Shown: positions 1 through 7,737, numbered from the stretch's first letter. The stretch is DNA of 30,533 nt from an uncultured Collinsella sp. (GCA_902493535.1 CABUQG010000021.1:1-30533), one strand, 5' to 3'. Made by a program: numbers and translations. The notes: generated by a model not told the origin, from the letters alone.

Positions 1-479
1 TGCGGGGCAGCAAACTGCTGCTGGCCGGCGCGCGGGGCGCTGGCGGCACGGCTTGCGGCCGAGTTGTTCTGTCCCAGGCCGTTTTGGTAGGCGCGCTCTT
101 CCTCGTACAGGCGGCCGAGCGTGGGCGCATCGACGTTCTCGGCAAAGACCGAGAACTTGCCGGCGCGCAGCTGCGGATCGATCATAAAGCGCACGAGGGG
201 CTCGCCGACAAAGACATAGCGGCGCTTTTCGGCCTGCGCCTTCACAAACTCGCGGACCTCGCGCGAAAGCTCGGGGTAGAACGGGGCGAGCATGGGATCG
301 TCGTCGGCGGCGATAAGGATGGTATAGAGTGCCGGCGCCGTGTTGACGCCGTTGATCACCAGAGTCTGATCCTCCATGTCGCGAGCGGCCTGCTTGGCAA
401 GCTTCTTAAAGGAGAACGGGGCACGGGTGGCACCGAAGATGCCGGCCACGTGGTCCTCGAAGATGTTCAGGAAGTTCAC
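1..479 (-). CDS. FhaA-like protein, DUF3662 N-terminal domain (partial, 3' end beyond the left edge)
   Basis: Partial gene; about 159 N-terminal residues are visible and the reading frame runs off the left edge. The first ~125 residues (start VNFLNIFEDHVAG, with ARDMEDQ near 35 and an AGKFSVFAENVD segment near 115) match the DUF3662 domain found at the N-terminus of actinobacterial FhaA proteins. It then enters a Ser/Ala/Gln-rich linker, which in FhaA leads to a C-terminal FHA domain; that part is not in the window. The start is GTG at 479, whose last two bases plus the next A form the TGA stop of the upstream kinase gene (GTGA overlap), with GGAG about ten bases upstream. Family knowledge: FHA proteins bind phosphothreonine, often on their partner kinase or its substrates. 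I infer that this protein is the phospho-reader of the adjoining Ser/Thr kinase. The FHA domain itself is not seen. Confidence 0.72.
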   Translation of the reverse strand, partial: MNFLNIFEDHVAGIFGATRAPFSFKKLAKQAARDMEDQTLVINGVNTAPALYTILIAADDDPMLAPFYPELSREVREFVKAQAEKRRYVFVGEPLVRFMIDPQLRAGKFSVFAENVDAPTLGRLYEEERAYQNGLGQNNSAASRAASAPRAGQQQFAAP

Positions 480-2329
480 GAAAGATCACTCTCCGTATAG
501 GTTCTTTGGTATCCGAGCAAATATAGGCATATCCCAACGATTATAGAGGATAGGGTTCCCGCAACCGCCGCCTTGGCGACGACCGCGGCTGCAAGGCTGG
601 CAATTTCCATATGGTGTGCAAGACAGGACGCCGCTGCGCAGCCGATGCCGGTGACAGCGATGGCGGCGATTGCGGCAAGGTTTGAGCCCTGATCGGCACG
701 CTTGGCATGGGCATTGAGCAGCGCGGATGACGCTGCGGCAGTTGCCGCGACTAGCCCAAAGGCAGCCCAAAGGAGCGGGTCTCCCAGCGCTGCGGCAACG
801 TTACCGAGCCCCAGCACGCCTCCGGCTGAAAGCGCGACCGTGGCCAGACGGGCAAAAAGCGCGCCCATGCCCGTTGCCGCGGCGGCGCTTGCCGGGCCGA
901 GCCAAAATGACGCGACGCCGGCGGCGACCCCAGCTGCCAGGAAGGTATTGCCGGTCAGACAGCCAAGCGCGAGTGCACAGGTGAGCGCGGCGCTCGCGGC
1001 AGCCTCGGTGCGACCCCAGGCGATCCACCAACCGGACATGGCAGCGGCAAAGATCACCGCGACCGGCAGCATCGACAGGATGCCCTGCGCCTGCATGGTG
1101 GCGTTGGCCATGAGCACCAAAAAGCCCACAGCCGAGATGGCCGAGCCAATCTGGGGGGCCAGGCCAGCCGCCGCTCCGATCGCGATGGCCGCAATGACCA
1201 AGCCGGGAAGCGCCGCGACCCCGGCCGTTTGCATCAGCAAAAAGCTAAAGGTGCCGCACGTTAGCGCCGAGATAGCGCGCATGGTGTAGTCGCGCGCATG
1301 GCTCCAGCGCGTGCCCGCCCAGCCAAGTGCGGGGTCGACCTCGATGGCTTCGTCCTCGTAGTGCGACGGCTCGATATCGTCGAGCTCCTGCTCGTCATCC
1401 GAAAGCTCGCCAACCATTTGTTCCAGGCTGCGACGGCCCTCGCGTACGCTGCCCAGACCGGCAAGGAGCTGGTCGCAAAATGCCTCGATGCTGCTGGGGC
1501 GGTCCTGCGGCATGGGGGAGAGCGCGCTCATGAGCGCGGCCTCGGCTCCCGGGGGAAAGTGTGGTATCAGCTCGCTGGGATAGGTGGCGCCGCCGATGAT
1601 GCGGTCGAGCGAGTCGGCGGGCGTGGCCGCCATAAAGGGAGCGCTGCCGCACAAGCCCTCATAGATTACACAGGCGAGGGCAAAGACATCGGCGCGCTCA
1701 TCGACCGTGCCGGTCTCGATATCGAGCTGCTCGGGCGGCATGTAGCCGATGGTGCCGCCGCGCGAGCCGCCAAAGCCACCGGCGGACGACAGTCGCGCCA
1801 TGCCAAAGTCGGTGAGCTTTACATTGCCCGAGTGGTCGATGAGCACGTTGGCGGGCTTAATGTCCAGGTGGAGTACGCCATTACTATGGGCGAAGGTGAG
1901 CGCCTGGCCTAGGGCATCGGCAATGGCCGCGGCCTCGTCAAAGGTAAGTGAGTGACCGTCCACGCGGTGCAAAAACTCGGCCAGCGACATGCCATCGACA
2001 TATTCCATAACCAGGTAGGCATAGGCTGTGTCGTGCGTAAAGTCGATGACCTGCACGATGTTGGGATGTTGAAGCATGGCGGCAGTGTGCGCCTCGCGCA
2101 GGACATCCATGATGTCGCTGGCGGGCATGCCGACACCGTTAATAAGGGGGATGCGCTTAATGGCGACGCGGCGGCGCAGGTGCGTGTCGCGGCAGATCTC
2201 GATGGAGCCAAAACCGCCGGTCGCAAGTGTCTCGAGCGGCTGGTACCGCTTGAGCAGCTCGCGAGAGCTGGTGCCCTCCAAAGGAACGTCCGGCGAGAAC
2301 CGGGCGGTATGTTGCGAGAAAAGCGGCAT
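476..2329 (-). CDS. Ser/Thr protein kinase with polytopic membrane C-terminal region
   Basis: A PknB-type (Hanks) Ser/Thr kinase, 617 aa. Kinase domain ~30-290: glycine loop ATGGFGSI at 36-43, VAIK Lys58, helix-C Glu79, catalytic loop HLDIKPAN with Asp156, Lys158 and Asn161, DFG Asp174, and activation-segment end GYMPPE at 195-200. All residues needed for phosphotransfer are present; the usual HRD arginine is Leu. After an acidic linker (~300-345) the region from ~355 to ~610 is almost continuous hydrophobic sequence, probably eight or more membrane helices, instead of the single helix and PASTA repeats of PknB. I chose ATG at 2329, because GAGGG lies six bases upstream; the TTG two codons earlier would abut that site. 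Its stop overlaps the start of the FhaA-like gene (GTGA), so the two are probably translationally coupled. The membrane part has no recognisable sensor fold. Confidence 0.93.
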   Translation of the reverse strand: MPLFSQHTARFSPDVPLEGTSSRELLKRYQPLETLATGGFGSIEICRDTHLRRRVAIKRIPLINGVGMPASDIMDVLREAHTAAMLQHPNIVQVIDFTHDTAYAYLVMEYVDGMSLAEFLHRVDGHSLTFDEAAAIADALGQALTFAHSNGVLHLDIKPANVLIDHSGNVKLTDFGMARLSSAGGFGGSRGGTIGYMPPEQLDIETGTVDERADVFALACVIYEGLCGSAPFMAATPADSLDRIIGGATYPSELIPHFPPGAEAALMSALSPMPQDRPSSIEAFCDQLLAGLGSVREGRRSLEQMVGELSDDEQELDDIEPSHYEDEAIEVDPALGWAGTRWSHARDYTMRAISALTCGTFSFLLMQTAGVAALPGLVIAAIAIGAAAGLAPQIGSAISAVGFLVLMANATMQAQGILSMLPVAVIFAAAMSGWWIAWGRTEAAASAALTCALALGCLTGNTFLAAGVAAGVASFWLGPASAAAATGMGALFARLATVALSAGGVLGLGNVAAALGDPLLWAAFGLVAATAAASSALLNAHAKRADQGSNLAAIAAIAVTGIGCAAASCLAHHMEIASLAAAVVAKAAVAGTLSSIIVGICLYLLGYQRTYTESDLS

Positions 2330-2409
2330 GGCCAACCCTCGTGCGTTTAAAGTTCGTTTGCGAGCGGCGGGCGCGGGGCCGAGCCGTTCGCGGTGGCATA
2401 GATGCTGCT

Positions 2410-2440
2410 AGTGTAGCACGCGCAGATGGGCGACATTCAA
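2410..2440 (-). promoter_or_regulatory. Candidate promoter of the Ser/Thr kinase gene
   Basis: On the minus strand TGCTACACT gives an extended -10 (hexamer 2410-2415). TTGAAT at 2435-2440 is a possible -35, with a 19-base spacer that is longer than ideal. It sits about 80 bases upstream of the kinase start, in the 148-base gap after the YcxB-like gene. Confidence 0.4.
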
Positions 2441-2477
2441 TTTAAGCTCCGTCTGGGGTCTGGACCTTGCGTCCGGC

Positions 2478-3194
2478 CTAGCGCTTCTTCTTGTTCTTCT
2501 TCTGCTTGCGCTGCTTGCCCTTGGCCTCCTGGGGCTTGTCGCCCTGCTTGGCCTCGGCGGCGGCCTTCTCGGCCTTCATTTTCTTCTTCTTGGTCTCGAT
2601 GCGGAGTTTTTTGTTGATGCGCGCCTTAAGGAAGGGACCGAACTGCTCGGCATCGCCGCGGACAAAGGTGTCCTTAGGGATCGTCACGCCCTGGTCGGCG
2701 AACATGGCCACAAAGATGCGCTCGCCGTCGAGCACGTGGTCGAGCTTTTCAAACGGGAAGAACTGCGACTTGCCGCTCTTGCCCCATACCATCAGGCCGT
2801 CCTCGTTGGCGGCGACGCGGCGATAGCGGCCACCCATGGACTCGTCGGCCTCAACGGCGTCGATAAAGTCGCGGGCGAGGGTGTGGTGCAGGTTTTTGCT
2901 CCACCAGGCCAAAAAGGCGCCGAACACGATCAGGACGACGCCAAACTTGATCCAGTTGCCGCCGGCCACCAGCATGCCGATGCCGATGAGCGCGGCAATT
3001 GCCGCGGCGACATACAGCGAGCCGCGACGCCTGGGCGAGGCGACCAGGCGGGCGAAGTCGGTGACCAGGTCGTTTTCGTACTGGTACTCGTTGAGGTACA
3101 GGATGCCGTCGTCGGCTGCGGCCTGCTCCTCGAGCGCGACCTCGACCTGGTCGGCTGCTTCGGAGGGGACGAGGTTGCTCTCTGCGTCTGCCAT
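2478..3194 (-). CDS. YcxB-like membrane protein with lysine-rich C-terminal tail
   Basis: A 238-aa protein. Residues 1-55 are soluble and acidic. Two membrane helices follow at about 59-77 and 82-98 as a hairpin. The segment ~105-195 (ARDFIDAVEADE, then DGLMVWGKSGKSQFFPFEKL and a TIPKDTF strand) has the pattern of the YcxB-like C-terminal domain, a small beta-rich cytoplasmic domain of unknown function. The last ~45 residues are extremely lysine-rich and alanine-rich, likely disordered and able to bind nucleic acid or anionic lipid. ATG at 3194 is preferred to longer upstream starts because AGGAG lies about ten bases before it. The gene is divergent from dnaX, with 115 bases between, and precedes the kinase/FhaA-like genes on the same strand. 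Its biochemical role is unknown. Confidence 0.75.
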   Translation of the reverse strand: MADAESNLVPSEAADQVEVALEEQAAADDGILYLNEYQYENDLVTDFARLVASPRRRGSLYVAAAIAALIGIGMLVAGGNWIKFGVVLIVFGAFLAWWSKNLHHTLARDFIDAVEADESMGGRYRRVAANEDGLMVWGKSGKSQFFPFEKLDHVLDGERIFVAMFADQGVTIPKDTFVRGDAEQFGPFLKARINKKLRIETKKKKMKAEKAAAEAKQGDKPQEAKGKQRKQKKNKKKR

Positions 3195-3233
3195 GCTCTT
3201 TGGACTCCTATCGCGGCGGGCTCGCCGTACGGG

Positions 3234-3239
3234 TATTAT
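3234..3239 (+). promoter_or_regulatory. Candidate -10 element for dnaX
   Basis: GGGTATTATGGAA places a TATTAT hexamer directly after a G run, 71 bases before the dnaX ATG. The same G-run plus TAYRAT pattern precedes several other genes in the window. No convincing -35 is seen. Confidence 0.35.
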
Positions 3240-3309
3240 GGAATGCAGTATGCCGTGCGACCGCATGGCCGCCGCGGCAACAAGACTCAGTATACCCGGG
3301 GGAGCACCC

Positions 3310-5766
3310 ATGGAATCGTTGTACCGAAAGTATCGCCCGCTCACCTTCGACTCCGTGGTGGGCCAGCAGCATATCGTCTCGACGCTCGAGCACGCCATCA
3401 CCGAGGGGCGCCTGTCCCACGCCTACCTGTTCTGCGGACCGCGCGGCACGGGCAAGACCACCATGGCGCGCATCCTGGCCAAGGCGCTGCTGTGCCGCAA
3501 TGCGGAGGCGGCGCGCGCCGAGGGTGCAAGCGGCTGCATGCCCGACGGTACTTGCGAGGAGTGCGAGCTCATTGCCGAGGGTAACCACCCCGATGTCTAC
3601 GAGCTCGATGCCGCCTCCCGCACGGGCGTGGACAATGTGCGCGAGGAAATCATCAACTCCGTCAACTTTGCCCCGGTGCGCGGCAAGTACAAGATTTATA
3701 TCATCGACGAGGTCCACATGCTCACAACGGCGGCGTTTAACGCGCTGCTCAAGACGCTCGAGGAGCCGCCGGCACACGTGATCTTTGTGCTGTGCACCAC
3801 CGACCCGCAAAAGATTCTGGAGACCATTCTCTCACGCTGCCAGCGCTTCGATTTCCACCGCATCGGCAACGAGGATATCGAGCATCGCCTGTCTTACGTG
3901 TGCGAGCAGGAGGGCTTCGATTACGACGACGAGGCACTCGCCATTGTGGCGCGCCATGCCAAGGGCGGTATGCGCGACGCGCTTTCCACGCTGGAGCAGC
4001 TGAGCGTCTTTGGCAACGGTTCTGTGCATGCGGACGACGCCCGCTCGCTTTTGGGCGAGGTTTCGGACCAGATTCTGGGCGAGTTTTCCCGCGCCATTGC
4101 CGATCGCGATGTTGCCGAGCTCTATGGACTGATCCGTGCGCAGGTCGAGGAGGGCAATGACCTGCTGGAGCTGACGCGCGACCTGGTGGCGCATGTGCGT
4201 GACGTGTACGTTGCCTGCGTTGCCGGTGCCCGTGCCGAGCTGTTTGAGGGCGGCTCCGAGCAGGCCGAGGCGCTTGCTGCCGAGGCCGCTGCCTTTGGCG
4301 AGCATCCTGCCGACCGCCTGGCCCGCGTGCTGACGGTGCTCGACGATGCCGCACTGGAGATGAGGGGCGCGAGCGACGTGCGCCTGGTGCTCGAGATTGC
4401 CTGCACGCGTCTGGCGCGTCCCGAGGCTGATTTAACGATTGAGGCATTGGCCGAGCGCGTGGCACGTCTGGAGGCCATAGTTGCCAACGGCGCCGTGCCG
4501 GCGAGCGTGGCTGCTGCTCAGGCCGCCGCGCCTGTAGCATCCGTACCCGCTGCTGCCCAACAGCCGACGCTCATTTCGGGCGCCCGTGCTGCCGCTCCGG
4601 CGGCATCCGCTGCCCCTGCTGCTACGTCCGCGCGCCAGGGTGGCATGCCTTGGGACCGCGGAGCTGCTGTTCCGACTGCCCAGCCTGCGCCCCGTTCTGC
4701 GTCCGTGTCAGCCTCCAAGCCTGCAGCGCCTGCGCCTCAGCCCGTTGCGGCCCCCGCGCCTGCCACCGCTCCGGCACCTAAGCCCCAGTCCAACAATGCC
4801 GCCCAGGTTGCCGCCGCCGGTGCTGCCGAGACGCCCGCGGTCGAGGATGCCGGAGAGCTGCAGCGCAAATGGGCCGAGGTTGTCGAGCGTGTCAAGGCGC
4901 GTCAGGCTTCCTACGCAGGGCTTTTGCTCAACGCCCGCGCCACGGCCGACGACGGCTCCAAGCTCACGGTCTCGTTCCCCGCGGGTTCGACTTTTGCCAT
5001 TAAGATGCTCGGTCGCGCCGATACGCAGTCGGTGGTCCTGCCGACGGTCTGCGCGGTTTTCGGTCGTCGCACCGTCGACTATGTCCTGGATGGGGGTGGC
5101 ACGCCGGCTCCTCAACATGAGGAGCATTCTCCATCTGCACGGGCTGCGGCATCTGCGGACCCGCAACCCGTGTTCTCGGCGGCCCCTGCATCCTCGAGCG
5201 CCAGCGCGTCGCAGCAGCAAACGGCACCGGTAGCGGCATCGACCCCGTCGGCGCCTAAGCCCGCGGCGCCCAAACCGGCTGCTTCGACACCCGCGCCCAA
5301 GCCCGTCTCGCCCGCGCCCAAGTCGTCTGACCTGGGCAAAGCCCCCTGGCTACGCTCCGACAACCCCGCCGGCGCTCCTGCCACGGGTAAGCTCCCGACC
5401 GAGCCCGCACCTCGTGCGCCCGAGCGCTCGGCTGCCCCCAAGGCTCAGCCTGTCGCGCAGTCCGCGCCGTGGGAATCCGAGCAGGTGCCCTACGACGACG
5501 CTATGGTCGGCGGCTTCGCTGTCGATGCGAGCGGGGACGATCTGCCTCCGTTCGACGTGCCGGGTGCGGCGTCCGCGCCCAAGTCCGCTGCAACTGCCCC
5601 CAAAGAGGAGGGCGCTCCTGCAGCTCCCTGGGAGTCCAACCCCGGTGCGGGCAGCCCCTTCGGCCATCAGGGTGCAGCCCCGAGCATCCCGCAGACCGAG
5701 GACGAGGCCAAAGCCCTCATCCGCAGCGTCTTCGGCCAGTCCACCATCTTCAAGCCGGTGGAGTAG
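3310..5766 (+). CDS. dnaX: DNA polymerase III subunit gamma/tau
   Basis: The clamp-loader ATPase of the replicative polymerase, 818 aa. The N-terminal AAA+ module is canonical: MESLYRKYRP start, Walker A GPRGTGKT at 42-49, zinc-module cysteines 61, 75, 81 and 84, Walker B IIDEVH around 130-135, and the arginine-finger motif SRC at 174-176. Domain III follows to about residue 370. The rest is a very long Ala/Pro-rich linker (~395-510 and ~600-800) split by a folded segment (~515-600, LQRKWAEVVERVKARQ...), which resembles a tau-type C-terminal domain. ATG 3310 is chosen over the open upstream frame because the family starts here and GGGGGAG lies six bases upstream. The gene is upstream of ybaB and recR, a common bacterial arrangement, but here a minus-strand gene intervenes. 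I saw no clear slippery A/T run for a programmed frameshift, so gamma may not be made separately. Confidence 0.97.
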   Translation: MESLYRKYRPLTFDSVVGQQHIVSTLEHAITEGRLSHAYLFCGPRGTGKTTMARILAKALLCRNAEAARAEGASGCMPDGTCEECELIAEGNHPDVYELDAASRTGVDNVREEIINSVNFAPVRGKYKIYIIDEVHMLTTAAFNALLKTLEEPPAHVIFVLCTTDPQKILETILSRCQRFDFHRIGNEDIEHRLSYVCEQEGFDYDDEALAIVARHAKGGMRDALSTLEQLSVFGNGSVHADDARSLLGEVSDQILGEFSRAIADRDVAELYGLIRAQVEEGNDLLELTRDLVAHVRDVYVACVAGARAELFEGGSEQAEALAAEAAAFGEHPADRLARVLTVLDDAALEMRGASDVRLVLEIACTRLARPEADLTIEALAERVARLEAIVANGAVPASVAAAQAAAPVASVPAAAQQPTLISGARAAAPAASAAPAATSARQGGMPWDRGAAVPTAQPAPRSASVSASKPAAPAPQPVAAPAPATAPAPKPQSNNAAQVAAAGAAETPAVEDAGELQRKWAEVVERVKARQASYAGLLLNARATADDGSKLTVSFPAGSTFAIKMLGRADTQSVVLPTVCAVFGRRTVDYVLDGGGTPAPQHEEHSPSARAAASADPQPVFSAAPASSSASASQQQTAPVAASTPSAPKPAAPKPAASTPAPKPVSPAPKSSDLGKAPWLRSDNPAGAPATGKLPTEPAPRAPERSAAPKAQPVAQSAPWESEQVPYDDAMVGGFAVDASGDDLPPFDVPGAASAPKSAATAPKEEGAPAAPWESNPGAGSPFGHQGAAPSIPQTEDEAKALIRSVFGQSTIFKPVE

Positions 5767-5787
5767 CTGTACGGGCGGGTATACTGC

Positions 5788-6261
5788 TCAAGAAGAGAAC
5801 CCCTTGCCCGGGCGCATCTGTGTTTCGGACATGTGTAGTGTGGTGCCGCGTATCTCGCATTCGAGCAGGCAGGTACGCGACGGTCGGCCTAGGATGCTGA
5901 GGTCGATACGATACGCCGCATAGCTGTCCGTGTACTCGACTTGCTCGGCGTTGAGGGTTGCTCCGATTGTCAAGAAAGCGCCTGGTTCGGCATCGACAAT
6001 CTTGGAGTCCTTTATCTTGACCTTGAACTCTTGGTAGAGGGACGGGCTGTTGTAGTAAACGGTTCGGGTTCCGTCGGTGCACTCATCGGTCGTCTCCCAT
6101 TTGACGACGGGCTGGTCCGAGCTGGCTATCAGCAGCTCTGCTCCAAAGGCTATAGCATGGGTGATGACAACCAGCAATGTCCAGCCGACAAAGAGATAGA
6201 GAACCAAATACGCAACGGGGTGTTTTGAGCGGATGTTTTGGAGCACGTCGGGGGCATTCAT
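5788..6261 (-). CDS. Single-pass membrane protein of unknown function
   Basis: I do not recognise this 157-aa protein. Residues ~15-45 form one long hydrophobic segment (start YLVLYLFVGWTLLVV), followed by a ~110-residue domain with alternating hydrophobic residues, suggesting a beta-rich extracytoplasmic fold. Two cysteines (around 60 and 132) could form a disulfide. ATG 6261 has a perfect-looking GGAGGT five bases upstream. Its stop lies 21 bases from the convergent dnaX stop. Base composition is lower in GC than dnaX or recR, and the gene splits the usual dnaX-ybaB-recR cluster, so it may be a later insertion. It has its own promoter and operator-like palindrome, so it is probably regulated alone. 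Confidence 0.7.
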   Translation of the reverse strand: MNAPDVLQNIRSKHPVAYLVLYLFVGWTLLVVITHAIAFGAELLIASSDQPVVKWETTDECTDGTRTVYYNSPSLYQEFKVKIKDSKIVDAEPGAFLTIGATLNAEQVEYTDSYAAYRIDLSILGRPSRTCLLECEIRGTTLHMSETQMRPGKGFSS

Positions 6262-6274
6262 GGGGTACCTCCAA

Positions 6275-6292
6275 ATTGCTATCTATAGCAAT
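6275..6292. promoter_or_regulatory. Operator-like perfect palindrome
   Basis: ATTGCTAT-CT-ATAGCAAT is an 8-bp perfect inverted repeat with a 2-base centre. It lies between the TATAAT -10 and the ribosome binding site of the minus-strand gene 5788-6261, where a repressor would block transcription start. The cognate regulator is not evident in the window. Confidence 0.6.
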
Positions 6293-6295
6293 CAA

Positions 6296-6301
6296 ATTAT
6301 A
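6296..6301 (-). promoter_or_regulatory. -10 element TATAAT of the 5788-6261 gene
   Basis: The minus strand reads GGGGTATAATTTG, a consensus -10 preceded by a G run. It sits about 35 bases upstream of the ATG and just outside the palindrome. No good -35 is seen. Confidence 0.55.
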
Positions 6302-6601
6302 CCCCACCGCCATGTGCGCCGCCTCGAGTAGTGGCTCGGCATTTAGCCATTTAGTGGTACGCAGAAAATGTCGGATTCCGGCTCTACAAGATTTAGCTTT
6401 CAATATTATGCAGATGCAAATTATTCAACTTCGCATAATTTTTGGGTGCGGCTTGCACTCCAGGACATGTATATCGACTGAGGGAACACGTCCGCCCCGC
6501 TTGCTTGCCCCGCGCCGTGGTACGATTTTTGAGTTTGAAAGTCCCGCCGTGCTCCGGCTGCCCTTGCAGCTTGTCGCGCGGCCGCACGTAAAGGAGCCAT
6601 C
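6302..6601. other. Gene-free interval upstream of ybaB
   Basis: No coding frame is convincing here. The interval is AT-rich in its middle. It holds a 7-bp inverted repeat ATTATGC/GCATAAT (around 6407-6441, 21-base spacer) and the repeated word ATTTAG near 6340-6353. A possible ybaB -10, TACGAT at 6521-6526, follows CGTGG. The AT-rich inverted repeat lacks the GC stem expected of a terminator. No SRP RNA motif was found, although that RNA neighbours dnaX in some bacteria. Confidence 0.5.
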
Positions 6602-6922
6602 ATGGCCGGTATGAACATGCAGCAGATGATGAAGCAGGCTCGCAAGATGCAGGAGCAGCTTGCCGCCGCGCAGGAGAACCTCAAGTCCCAGACCGTCGAC
6701 GCCTCTGCCGGCGGCGGCATGGTCAAGGTGACCGTTAACGGCGAGATGGAGCTCGTCAACCTCACCATCGATCCCGATGCCCTCGATCCCGAGGACGTCG
6801 ATATGCTGCAGGATATGATCATGGCTGCCGTCAACGAGGCCGTCCGCGGCGTCAACGAGCTCGCCAACAAGCAGATGGGCGCCATCACCGGCGGCCTCAA
6901 CATCCCGGGTATGCCGTTCTAA
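6602..6922 (+). CDS. ybaB: YbaB/EbfC family nucleoid-associated protein
   Basis: A 106-aa protein of normal family length. It begins with MAGMNMQQMMKQARKMQEQL, the amphipathic N-terminal helix typical of YbaB/EbfC, followed by the small beta-sheet (GGGMVKVTVNGEMELVNLTIDP) and a C-terminal helix (ANKQMGAITGG). These proteins form tweezer-like dimers that bind DNA and act as nucleoid-associated factors. ATG 6602 has AAGGAG six bases upstream. recR follows after 13 bases, so the two are almost certainly co-transcribed, matching the conserved ybaB-recR pairing. A TACGAT -10-like hexamer at 6521 may be its promoter. Confidence 0.95.
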   Translation: MAGMNMQQMMKQARKMQEQLAAAQENLKSQTVDASAGGGMVKVTVNGEMELVNLTIDPDALDPEDVDMLQDMIMAAVNEAVRGVNELANKQMGAITGGLNIPGMPF

Positions 6923-6935
6923 GACACGCATATAT

Positions 6936-7532
6936 ATGAGTGCGAATCACAGTCTGCAAAAACTGCTCGATGAGCTGGGCCGCCTGCCGGGCATTGGTCC
7001 CAAGTCGGCCCAGCGCATCGCCTATTACCTGTTGGAGGCCGACGCCGAGGAGGCGCGCCGCCTGGCCGAGGCCATCCTGGAGGTCAAGCAGGAGGTCCAC
7101 TTTTGCAGCCGTTGCTTTAACTACGCCACGGCCGACGAGTGCTCCATCTGCCAGGACCCGATGCGCGATACCACTCGCATTTGCGTGGTGGGCGAGCCGC
7201 GCGACGTCCAGGCAATCGAGCGCACGGGCAGCTACCATGGCCTGTACCATGTGCTGGGCGGCGTGATCAGCCCCATGGACAAGATTGGTCCCGAGCAGTT
7301 GCACATCCGCGAGTTGCTGGCGCGTCTGGGCCACGAGGATATCCATGAGGTCATCATCGCCACCAACCCCAATATTGAGGGCGAGACCACGGCGAGCTAC
7401 CTGGCCCGCACTATCAAGCCGCTGGGCGTCGAGGTGTCGCGTCTGGCAAGCGGCCTGCCCGTGGGCGGCGACCTGGAGTATGCCGACGAGCTTACGCTTG
7501 GCCGCGCCATCGAGGCCCGTCGCACGATTTAG
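6936..7532 (+). CDS. recR: Recombination mediator protein RecR
   Basis: A 198-aa RecR of standard length. It acts with RecO (and RecF) to load RecA on gapped DNA. Visible parts: an N-terminal helix-hairpin-helix (LGRLPGIGPKSAQRIAYYLL, ~14-33), a four-cysteine zinc motif (Cys57, 60, 69, 72), a TOPRIM domain from about residue 80 (ICVVGEPRD) to 175, and the conserved C-terminal ADELTLGRAIEARR segment. The start ATG at 6936 follows the ybaB stop by 13 bases. The intervening bases contain no Shine-Dalgarno-like sequence, so translation may depend on ribosomes finishing ybaB. Confidence 0.97.
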   Translation: MSANHSLQKLLDELGRLPGIGPKSAQRIAYYLLEADAEEARRLAEAILEVKQEVHFCSRCFNYATADECSICQDPMRDTTRICVVGEPRDVQAIERTGSYHGLYHVLGGVISPMDKIGPEQLHIRELLARLGHEDIHEVIIATNPNIEGETTASYLARTIKPLGVEVSRLASGLPVGGDLEYADELTLGRAIEARRTI

Positions 7533-7571
7533 GTGGCGAGCCTGCTCCTGCCGTATGTTTTCCTCGCGACG

Positions 7572-7597
7572 CACGGGGTAGTCATAATTTCCCCGTG
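7572..7597. repeat. Inverted repeat downstream of recR
   Basis: CACGGGG at 7572-7578 and CCCCGTG at 7591-7597 form a 7-bp stem with a 12-base AT-rich loop that contains CATAAT. There is no T run after it, so it is a weak terminator candidate; the loop could equally be a -10 element. Confidence 0.35.
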
Positions 7598-7607
7598 AGA
7601 CTGTGAG

Positions 7608-7623
7608 TTTGTTGTGCAACAAA
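7608..7623. promoter_or_regulatory. Palindrome 1 (GTTGTGCAAC core)
   Basis: TTTGTTG-TG-CAACAAA is a perfect 7-bp inverted repeat with a 2-base centre. Its core GTTGTGCAAC is nearly identical to the palindrome at 7684-7693. Both lie upstream of the kinase operon that begins at 7778, which suggests a pair of operator sites. Confidence 0.45.
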
Positions 7624-7683
7624 GATGCTTCGTATCCGCTTATCGCATGGATGCTTCCGCTCGCATCCTTAATTTGCCCATTC

Positions 7684-7693
7684 GTTGCGCAAC
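7684..7693. promoter_or_regulatory. Palindrome 2 (GTTGCGCAAC)
   Basis: A perfect 10-bp palindrome, GTTGCGCAAC, 73 bases (about seven helical turns) after the matching core at 7611. The spacing would place both sites on the same DNA face. Confidence 0.45.
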
Positions 7694-7737
7694 CTTTTGG
7701 GTTCGCTGATACACTCAAATATGGATTTGAATGAATG

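Noticed and set aside
84..500. 138-aa plus-strand frame at the left edge
   Set aside because: The minus strand encodes a clear DUF3662 domain with a GTGA-coupled start, so the plus frame is a shadow.
2836..3309. N-terminal extension of the dnaX frame
   Set aside because: The upstream 158 codons overlap the YcxB-like gene and lack a ribosome site; the family start is at 3310.
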